This document shows positions 6,696 to 12,478 of a DNA stretch of 15,638 nucleotides, piece after piece. The DNA is from an uncultured Bacteroidota bacterium (GTDB lineage: Bacteria > Bacteroidota > Bacteroidia > Chitinophagales > Saprospiraceae): NCBI GenBank assembly GCA_937876435.1, contig CALEIL010000399.1:1-15638 (forward strand), in the 5' to 3' direction. Below the pieces are notes generated by a model. That model saw only the letters and a list, made by a program, of their open reading frames with translations, did not search any database and was not told where the DNA came from. The first letter of the stretch is position 1. Every line of letters starts with the position of its first letter. The position numbers and the translations under genes were made by a program.

Positions 6696-8030
6696 TTAAT
6701 TCGGGTTAACCATACCATATCCATGTTCACTGTGGTAAGAGCTGTCGAGGCCCTCCATTTCTTCGTCCACGGTAGACCGGAATCCGAATACTTTATCGAT
6801 TACAACTAAAAGGATCAGCGTACACACCACGGCGTACACGATCGCAATGGCGACCGCAGCCAATTGGACCCCAAATTGCTGCCATATGGTCCAGGAACCT
6901 CCGGCTGCCTGGGCTGCCGATTCCATCCAACTTTCCCTGATAAAAAACGTCAGCAGTAGAGCTCCTACGATCCCTCCGACTCCATGAATCCCAAAGGCAT
7001 CCAAACTATCGTCGTACCCCAGCCTGTTTTTGAGAATAATCGCCAGATAGCAAAGTATGGAGGCGAAGAATCCAAGCGCAGTTGCTCCCAGTGGTTGCAC
7101 TACTCCGGCAGCCGGTGTGACAGCAACCAGACCGGCCAGAATACCGGATACAAAACCCAGAGCTGTAGCTTTGCCATTGTGAAGGACTTCCACGATCATC
7201 CAGGTTAACGCACCGGATGCCGCCGCAACCTGCGTTGCAGTGAGGGCTTGTGCTGTCAACAGACCGCTACCTATGGAACTACCCGCATTGAAACCAAACC
7301 AACCTACCCAGAGAAGCCCTCCACCGATCATCGTCATAACCAAATTGCTGGGTGGCATATTGGTCAAAGGGTAGCCTCTTCTGGCACCGAGGTATATAGC
7401 AGCAGCTAAACCACTTACCCCGGCGGATATATGTACTACCGTACCTCCGGCAAAGTCAATCGCCCCGTTGGCTCCCATATTGAATAGAAACCCATCACTG
7501 GCCCACACCCAGTGGCACAGTGGATTATAGACCAACAATCCCCAGACCGTAATGAAAATGCAATAGGATTTGAATTTGACCCGCTCGGCAAACGCACCTG
7601 CGATCAGTGCCGGCGTAATGATGGCAAATTTGGCCTGAAACATGCTAAACACGTACTCGGGTACTCCGGCGTCCAGGATGGAATTGTCAAGCCCCTTTAA
7701 AAATACCAAATCACCGCTCCAGCCAAACCAACCACCCAGCACATTGGGGCCGAAACACATCGCGTATCCACAGACCACCCAAAGCATGGTCATGATCGCC
7801 ATCGCAGCAAAACAGTGCATCATGGTGCCCAGGACATTTTTGGTTCGGACCAAACCTCCATAAAACATGGCCAGACCGGGTACCATCAGCAAAACCAATG
7901 CGGTAGATACCAGCATCCAGGCTGTCACTCCTGTGTCTATCTCTGTGGTTTCAGCCGCAAAGGTAGTTTGACTACAGACCAGGAACAATAGAATACCGAT
8001 CACACCGGATTTTAGGTTTCTTTTTATCAT
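6696..8030 (-). CDS. amtB: ammonium transporter AmtB
   Basis: Trimeric inner-membrane ammonium channel of the Amt/MEP/Rh family, 444 residues from the ATG at 8030; a GTG at 8036 would add two residues. An N-terminal hydrophobic segment ending TTFA/AETT fits a cleaved signal peptide, as in E. coli AmtB, followed by about eleven membrane helices. Numbered from the ATG: twin pore histidines His200 (GGTVVHISAG) and His349 (DAFGIHGVGG), gate phenylalanines Phe135 (MFQAKF) and Phe247 (WFGFNAGSS), periplasmic Trp176, and Asp192 (DFAGG). The cytosolic tail carries GFRSTVDEEMEGLDSSYHSEHGYG, the conserved C-terminal region needed for GlnK docking. All key residues are present. It is the first gene of the amtB-glnK operon; expression is normally raised by nitrogen shortage, but no sigma-54 type site was recognised upstream. 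Confidence 0.97.
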   Translation of the reverse strand: MIKRNLKSGVIGILLFLVCSQTTFAAETTEIDTGVTAWMLVSTALVLLMVPGLAMFYGGLVRTKNVLGTMMHCFAAMAIMTMLWVVCGYAMCFGPNVLGGWFGWSGDLVFLKGLDNSILDAGVPEYVFSMFQAKFAIITPALIAGAFAERVKFKSYCIFITVWGLLVYNPLCHWVWASDGFLFNMGANGAIDFAGGTVVHISAGVSGLAAAIYLGARRGYPLTNMPPSNLVMTMIGGGLLWVGWFGFNAGSSIGSGLLTAQALTATQVAAASGALTWMIVEVLHNGKATALGFVSGILAGLVAVTPAAGVVQPLGATALGFFASILCYLAIILKNRLGYDDSLDAFGIHGVGGIVGALLLTFFIRESWMESAAQAAGGSWTIWQQFGVQLAAVAIAIVYAVVCTLILLVVIDKVFGFRSTVDEEMEGLDSSYHSEHGYGMVNPN

Positions 8031-8551
8031 ATCCACATATTAATTGTAACAATATTTGCTTTCATTTTGGGATTATCCATAGTTTTAAAGGCTTAAATAT
8101 AAAGGGTATGTAATGCCTTGAATAGTAAACTATTTCATGAAATGTGAATTTGAAATCCCGATTTATGTAAAAAATCCTTTGAGTGTCAACGGTTTAAACG
8201 AGTGCCAAATGTATTTTTTAACAGAATACCAAACTTATTACTCTGATCGTTTTGACCTCCCCCTTCAGACCTTGTTCGCATAGGAGATGCACAAAAGCAA
8301 ATGATCATTGAACCAACTTACCTGCAAGTTCCGGTGACAAGAATGTCTGGTTAACACGAATACCAGGACTTTAGTATAATTTTCGAATCCGAATCCATTT
8401 TACCTTATTATGGCAGGTTTGAAATAAGCAAAAGGCTATGATGTAGAAAAATAAAGGGAATTGGTGTCCTGCTGCAGGCAGGTGTGTCCAAGTAGCATTT
8501 TTTCATCCTACTGGTAATTATTTAGGTCAACCCTGGGCATCACACAGCCCC

Positions 8552-8579
8552 TTCCGGGCTTGACCCGGAATCTTTTTTT
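8552..8579 (+). terminator. rho-independent terminator, plus strand
   Basis: Perfect 7-bp GC-rich stem TTCCGGG/CCCGGAA around the loop CTTGA, followed directly by TCTTTTTTT. It points in the plus direction, yet no plus-strand gene lies between 6040 and 8551 (amtB and glnK run the other way). It may therefore end an unrecognised small RNA, or be a stray repeat copy. Confidence 0.7.
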
Positions 8580-8670
8580 GTCAGAGTTTACCTCCCAATT
8601 GCAAGGAGGGAGTTTGGGGACTACCAGTTCTGTTAGGCAAGCCTATCTTTTTCAGTAGTTAAACTCTGAC
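8580..8670. repeat. 91-bp nested inverted-repeat element (structured RNA or MITE-like)
   Basis: Outer arms GTCAGAGTTTA (8580-8590) and TAAACTCTGAC (8660-8670) are an 11-bp perfect inverted repeat. Inside, CCTCC/GGAGG pairs at 8591-8595 with 8605-8609; ACTAC/GTAGT pairs at 8620-8624 with 8655-8659, stacking directly on the outer stem; TAGGC-AA-GCCTA lies at 8634-8645, where a stable loop would open the innermost pair. Together they form a closed multi-branch fold. No clear target-site duplication flanks it. Candidates are a structured RNA domain just behind a terminator, or a miniature inverted-repeat element. Confidence 0.6.
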
Positions 8671-8700
8671 TTCCCAGGTAAATGTTGGCTGATGTGACGG

Positions 8701-8723
8701 ATTTTTCTGTCTTTCAGAAAAAT
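8701..8723 (+). other. 9-bp hairpin upstream of lipoprotein gene
   Basis: ATTTTTCTG (8701-8709) and CAGAAAAAT (8715-8723) pair perfectly around TCTTT. No T-tract follows on the plus strand, so it is not a standard terminator there. It lies 68 bases before the ATG at 8792 and could be an operator or leader structure; AT-rich composition makes chance possible. Confidence 0.4.
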
Positions 8724-8791
8724 TTATAATATTATGTAGGATAAAATAATTATATTAACTTGTGTCAATCACAGAATAAAGCATCTGATTT

Positions 8792-9211
8792 ATGAAAGTC
8801 ACCACCCTTCTTATTTTTTCTGTATTCCTTGCATTTTCCTGTGATAAAAAACAAGTCAGTCTGGATGGATTTGAGTATCCGGAGGGCATCAAAGTAGTGG
8901 ATCTGAAAAGTGAAAACGACTGCAGCTTACCCAAATGTTCGAATGACAGAATTCTAAGATTGAAAGCTAAGGATGTATATGGTCTTGTAGTTAATGATAG
9001 TATCATTAATATTGGTTGGCAGTCAGATGGATATATTAAATTATTTTTATGTAATAAGTTAGACCCATCGCAAGTAGATCTGAATCTGGATGAAGTACCT
9101 GCAGTTATTGTATCCGGGGATTTATATGATGCCTGTGGTACTTTAAATCTTAACTGGCCTACGATTGAATATTATTTCTTTGAACTGAAAAAAATAAGAC
9201 AATATGAATAA
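8792..9211 (+). CDS. small predicted lipoprotein, unknown function
   Basis: 139 residues. The N-terminus MKVTTLLIFSVFLAFSC is a lipoprotein signal with the lipobox AFSC, so Cys17 would be lipidated and the protein anchored in a membrane. The mature part is acidic-to-neutral, with four further cysteines (in DCSLPKCSN, FLCNKL and YDACG) that could form two disulfides in the periplasm or outside. No known domain was recognised. Its stop overlaps the start of the next gene by 8 bases (ATGAATAA), so the two are probably translated together, which suggests the lipoprotein served the secreted protease-like partner, perhaps as anchor or inhibitor; that is inference only. Confidence 0.75.
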   Translation: MKVTTLLIFSVFLAFSCDKKQVSLDGFEYPEGIKVVDLKSENDCSLPKCSNDRILRLKAKDVYGLVVNDSIINIGWQSDGYIKLFLCNKLDPSQVDLNLDEVPAVIVSGDLYDACGTLNLNWPTIEYYFFELKKIRQYE

Positions 9212-9515
9212 GGTAAATACTTTTAGAGTAGCTTTGTTGTTTGTATTGTTATTGGTCTATGTCAATGCTCAATCACAGATCAATACTTTTTACTGTAAAG
9301 GAGGATTACACGCCGGAGATACGAATAAAATTCAATTGCGCTATGTAATTGATGGTCGGGAATGGAATTGTCGATTTTTGACGTATTATTTTGTGAATGG
9401 GACGGCAGATGTCTCAGGTACAGCAGAGTACAATGCCGTATTAAATGCCATGGAGAGTTGGGCTGAAGTGACGAATATTGATTTTCTCGAAGCCTGTAAT
9501 GCTACATACACCTAA
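9204..9515 (+). pseudogene. truncated secreted metalloprotease-like gene
   Basis: 103 residues with a signal peptide (VALLFVLLLVYVNAQSQ, cleavage after NA or SQ). The mature part reads like the start of a matrixin/astacin-type zinc protease domain: LTYYFVNGTADV followed by a helix with LNAMESWAEVTNIDFLE, the typical opening beta strand and helix. The frame stops at 9513-9515, right after EACNATYT and well before any HExxH zinc site, and no other frame in the next 50 bases continues it. The catalytic part and any T9SS tail are therefore missing, most likely deleted at the junction near 9515-9560 with the convergent CHU_C gene. A short functional protein cannot be excluded. Family assignment rests on pattern recognition without alignment. 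Confidence 0.55.
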
Positions 9516-9566
9516 ATTCATTCTGACTAGAGTAGGGAAGGACGCTTGGTTATAAAGCCCAAAAGT

Positions 9567-11837
9567 TCATCGCAATACCGTCACGGTTTCTGTGATCTGA
9601 ATCAGCGATTGGTCGGACTTTCGAATGCGCAATTGGACTACATAGACTCCTGGCGGTATGGAGTTTTCATTCGCCCGGCCATCCCAGAGTATGTGGTCGG
9701 TGAAAGGCCCGGTGGACTGGAATAGAATATTCCCATACCGGTCATAGATATGAATATCCTCCACTGTGAGATTTGGATCCTGAGAATAAATTCGGAGTTG
9801 ATCATTTTGACCATCTCCGTTGGGTGAAATGGCATTGGGTAAAAACAGAGACAGCGACTCTTCCGGTTGAACATCTTTAGTGATATTGATAAAAATACTG
9901 TCCGAATAGGTGCAGCCCCGGTTGTCCAATGCGGATATCCCTATCCAGGCGGAAGCATTCAGCACAAATGTGGCTTCATCTGCTCCACCTTGTTGGAGTT
10001 GCATGGTAGGTTGCCATTGGTGGGAAGCTATATTGCCGGGCCGGTCATACTCCGCTGCGACCTTAAAAGGCTCACCCTCTTTTACTTCCGGATTTACAAC
10101 CTTTAATCTCACTGAATTGGGGGCAGAAAACTCCGGGACAGTGATTTCCTTCACCACATCACAATATTCGGGATCCTGCACTTCCACCATATGCGTGCCG
10201 GGGGAGATTTCTACCGGTGTTCCCGAAGCAATGATCTTATCCTGATCGAGTAAAATAGTGGTATTGACGGTCTCATTGTATTCGTTGTGAACGTTCAGTA
10301 CGACGGTTGACAGAGTTTCGTCGCACGACTCATCCTGAATATCTATCGATATATCCACCGCCGATCCGCCGGAGAGATTAACGGTCAACGGCACACTCGG
10401 ACAATCATTGACATCAAAGGTAGTGAATGTATAGGTACCGGAAGTAAGGTCTTCGAATAGGTTTTTTTGCGGATAATTCTCATCCTTTCCGGGTCCTGCC
10501 ATATGAATATACTGATAGTCGTGCGTTATAGTCTCCAGTTTGATCAGCCCGTCTTGTGCTCCACATTCCGGAGAGATGGCTTCTTGCAGGGATAGCTCTA
10601 CCGGAGAACCGGGCGGAATATGGATGGCATTACGGACAAAATGCGTATTTCCCCGGGAGTCCGTCAATCGATAACTAAATTCACCGATGGGAAATTCTTT
10701 GAAATATACCTCGTTGCTTTCGACTCCGGATTGGACAATGCCGGCTTCCGGAATCTCCATCGTAAAAGGTGGAAAGCTACCGAGAGTATGAAATGTAACA
10801 TCCACTGAATCCCGGCCGGTATAACAATAGGTATAATCCCGGACAGCGTTCCAGGTTTCCGGTCCTACCGTAATGGTGCCTGCACTATCATTCCATTCGG
10901 AGAGAAAATTTCCCGTATCAAAATAGGGATCCGATTCATGGAATGTTACTTCGGTTCTGGTACCCGGTCCTCCAAGCACGCGGTAGCATATTTCGAATAG
11001 TTTTGTTCCGGGGACCAATTTGAAATTGTTTATTTCATCCGACCAGGAAAATGTCAGGCTTCCTTCCCGGGCCATGGTGCTGTCTATATCAATTGTCCCG
11101 GATGTCAGAAGGGGATGAATGCCGGTTATGCCGGTCATACTGAGATCTGCCGGGTCCCAGTCCGTGCGGATCCTGAAATCCTTCATATCAAAAAAATTAT
11201 CTGCAAATACGGGCAAACACCGGATATCGCCCTGGTGCGCATAATCATCGCGGCTGTATATCTCGACAGTAGGCTGTACGAATTTATAACCACCAAATCC
11301 TCCTGATTCACAACCCAACGAATCGTTGATCCACAAATAGAATGATCCGGTTTTAGTGAAGGGCTTGAACCGTTCTTTTCCATCTCCTGTCCGGATAATG
11401 GACATGGTATCACCTGACTCTGAATCAATCATGTTGACATGATAACTTTTCTGTGGATACAATTCCGGAAGGCCACCGGTGCCCCAGACCTCATTATACA
11501 GGATTTCTAAATTTCCTTCAGCATCTTGCCTGGTAGGCCTGAAAAGTAATATAATCTTATTTAATGCCGTAAGTGAAATGGCTGTTTGCAGGTTAAAGTC
11601 CAGACACTGGTCCCCGCCTTCAAAATGACCTTCGAAAGTGTCACTGTGAATGTTGTGCGAGATAAACGGTACGATCCATACTTCAAACGGGCGTTCCAGT
11701 CCAAGCGCAGACAACTGATCTTCCCGTAGGACCATATCTTCGACGACTCCGCTGCCCAGTACGACGACTTCGCCATTTTTTCGGTGAAGGGGCAGACTTA
11801 GGAGACTATTCAGGTCCCGGATATGTTTTGCTAGTAT
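9567..11837 (-). CDS. secreted cohesin-like / CHU_C protein, main body (second frame of a split gene)
   Basis: This frame holds most of an approximately 848-residue protein whose signal peptide is in the other frame at 11831-12112. The first ATG is at 11735, but coding-like sequence continues upstream (ILAKHIRDLNSLLSLPLH, then GEVVVLGSGVVED) to the A9 run at 11837-11845, so 11735 is unlikely to be the true start. Numbered from that ATG: residues about 157-290 resemble a cohesin domain (FRIRTDWDPADLSMTGITG, GSLTFSWSD, GTKLFEICYRVLG); about 310-460 are Ig or SprB-like repeats (GTYTFTTFDVNDCPS); the last 90 residues (LFLPNAISPNGDGQNDQLRI, YDRYGNILF, LWDGR, GVYVVQLRI, TVLR) are a canonical CHU_C domain for T9SS export. 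It is related in design to the gene at 3457-6039. Probably a surface scaffold or adhesin. Confidence 0.82.
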   Translation of the reverse strand: MLAKHIRDLNSLLSLPLHRKNGEVVVLGSGVVEDMVLREDQLSALGLERPFEVWIVPFISHNIHSDTFEGHFEGGDQCLDFNLQTAISLTALNKIILLFRPTRQDAEGNLEILYNEVWGTGGLPELYPQKSYHVNMIDSESGDTMSIIRTGDGKERFKPFTKTGSFYLWINDSLGCESGGFGGYKFVQPTVEIYSRDDYAHQGDIRCLPVFADNFFDMKDFRIRTDWDPADLSMTGITGIHPLLTSGTIDIDSTMAREGSLTFSWSDEINNFKLVPGTKLFEICYRVLGGPGTRTEVTFHESDPYFDTGNFLSEWNDSAGTITVGPETWNAVRDYTYCYTGRDSVDVTFHTLGSFPPFTMEIPEAGIVQSGVESNEVYFKEFPIGEFSYRLTDSRGNTHFVRNAIHIPPGSPVELSLQEAISPECGAQDGLIKLETITHDYQYIHMAGPGKDENYPQKNLFEDLTSGTYTFTTFDVNDCPSVPLTVNLSGGSAVDISIDIQDESCDETLSTVVLNVHNEYNETVNTTILLDQDKIIASGTPVEISPGTHMVEVQDPEYCDVVKEITVPEFSAPNSVRLKVVNPEVKEGEPFKVAAEYDRPGNIASHQWQPTMQLQQGGADEATFVLNASAWIGISALDNRGCTYSDSIFINITKDVQPEESLSLFLPNAISPNGDGQNDQLRIYSQDPNLTVEDIHIYDRYGNILFQSTGPFTDHILWDGRANENSIPPGVYVVQLRIRKSDQSLIQITETVTVLR

Positions 11838-12112
11838 TTTTTTTTCAATAAAAGATACCGGATACCGGCTGGGGTAGCCGGATCCGGATCGCAGTTTAAC
11901 TTAAAATTCTGATTGTGTTCAATAGTAAAATGAACTGGATTACCAGTACTGCAAAATACCACCGAGTGGTCACTCACAAAGATTCCTTTAGTAGGGGTTT
12001 CCGTTTGATCCGAGACCTTAATATCTCCTGCTGAGGCTTGTGCGGAGGCATCGCCGACATACGCTCCGGCGAAGATCCATAGTATGATTGTGACAATACG
12101 TGAATGGTACAT
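11831..12112 (-). CDS. N-terminal part of the cohesin-like / CHU_C protein (first frame of a split gene)
   Basis: The ATG at 12112 starts a signal peptide (MYHSRIVTIILWIFAGAYVG, then DASAQ/A as likely cleavage site); a TTG at 12121 would add three residues. The mature part continues KVSDQTETPTKGIFVSDHSV ... FKLNCDPDPATPAGIRYLLL and ends KKKY-stop just past nine A. Alone it is a 93-residue exported peptide without function. The next frame becomes signal-less coding sequence exactly here, so the two frames together form one gene, 9567-12112. Confidence 0.75.
   Translation of the reverse strand: MYHSRIVTIILWIFAGAYVGDASAQASAGDIKVSDQTETPTKGIFVSDHSVVFCSTGNPVHFTIEHNQNFKLNCDPDPATPAGIRYLLLKKKY
11837..11845 (-). 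other. A9 slippery run joining two frames of one gene
   Basis: Nine consecutive A on the coding (minus) strand, read as AAA AAA AAA before TAC TAG. One extra A in the mRNA, or a ribosomal -1 slip at A AAA AAA, continues the protein as KKK-ILAKHIRDLN and bypasses the TAG at 11831-11833. About 18 bases downstream a weak stem GGGAC/GTCTC (one G-U pair) can form. A deletion in the strain or a homopolymer sequencing error fits equally well. Confidence 0.6.
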
Positions 12113-12183
12113 ATTACACAAGATAAAAATTATTTGTCGAAAATATTTTTTCTGGTCTTTTTTGGGTCGTTATTTAAGAGCCT

Positions 12184-12275
12184 CCCCTGGGGATTCCGAA
12201 GCTCCAGCTTCAGGATTTGAATTGGAAGGAAGCAGGAGCTTCCTCCTCCCCAGGCGAGAGTCCCCTGGGTATCCA
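12184..12275. repeat. inverted pair of REP-like hairpin elements, copies B and C
   Basis: Copy B (12184-12214): CCCTGGGGATTCC followed by the hairpin GAAGC-TCCA-GCTTC at 12198-12211. Copy C, reversed, has the perfect hairpin GGAAGC-AGGA-GCTTCC at 12228-12243, followed by CTCCCCAGG, the complement of the CCTGGGGA-type flank seen in copies A and B. The arrangement of two head-to-head elements recalls paired REP (BIME-like) units. The hairpin of copy C is the exact reverse complement of 1395-1410. Confidence 0.7.
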
Positions 12276-12385
12276 GCTTCGGGCTTCGAGAGACCTCTTT
12301 GCGAGACCCCAAATCCACTATCGACAATCTGCGACCATCAACCAAGTCATGCCGGGCCCCGATTCGGTATGTGTTATCTGCGTTC

Positions 12386-12415
12386 AATCCCAATCATAAA
12401 TCAAAAATCTGAATT
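12386..12415. repeat. degenerate heptamer-period repeat
   Basis: AATC words recur at 12386, 12392, 12399 and 12406 (spacings 6, 7, 7), followed by AATT at 12412. More weakly, similar words (CACTATC, GACAATC, CATCAAC) precede it at 12316-12342. Same style as the tracts at 1587-1610 and 6245-6308 but more decayed. Confidence 0.45.
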
Positions 12416-12478
12416 CTTTACATTCGGCTTTACAATCCTCTCCCCGCATGCCGTACGACGGCTTGCAAATCCGAAAAA

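Larger units (their letters stand above)
8037..8791. other. gene-free region with several folded elements
   Basis: No credible coding frame on either strand. On the amtB side (8040-8135) it is AT-rich and holds a short dyad AATAGT-AA-ACTATT at 8121-8134, a possible operator for amtB (weak). 8160-8460 shows nothing recognised. A small inverted repeat CCTGC-TGCAG-GCAGG lies at 8468-8482, then a terminator (8552-8579), a 91-bp nested inverted-repeat element (8580-8670) and a 9-bp hairpin (8701-8723), listed separately. The last 70 bases are AT-rich and presumably carry the promoter of the gene at 8792. Confidence 0.6.
12122..12478. other. intergenic region with REP-like pair and heptamer tracts
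   Basis: Lies between the 3' end of polA and the start of the split CHU_C gene, both on the minus strand. It holds an inverted pair of REP-like hairpins (12184-12275), degenerate repeats around 12310-12415 and a small stem GCCGT-CGT-ACGGC (on the minus strand, 12451-12463) shortly after the polA stop. No T-tract follows that stem, so termination there is uncertain. No coding frame is credible. Confidence 0.6.

Noticed and set aside
8121..8134. AATAGT/ACTATT dyad as an amtB operator
   Set aside because: Too short, with only a 2-base centre, and a chance match is likely in AT-rich DNA; mentioned only as a weak possibility.
8632..8646. GTTAGGC followed by AAGCCTA, resembling an integron attC core
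   Set aside because: The matching RYYYAAC partner at the expected outer position is missing, and the word is explained by the local inverted repeat inside the 91-bp element; no integrase or cassette array is present.
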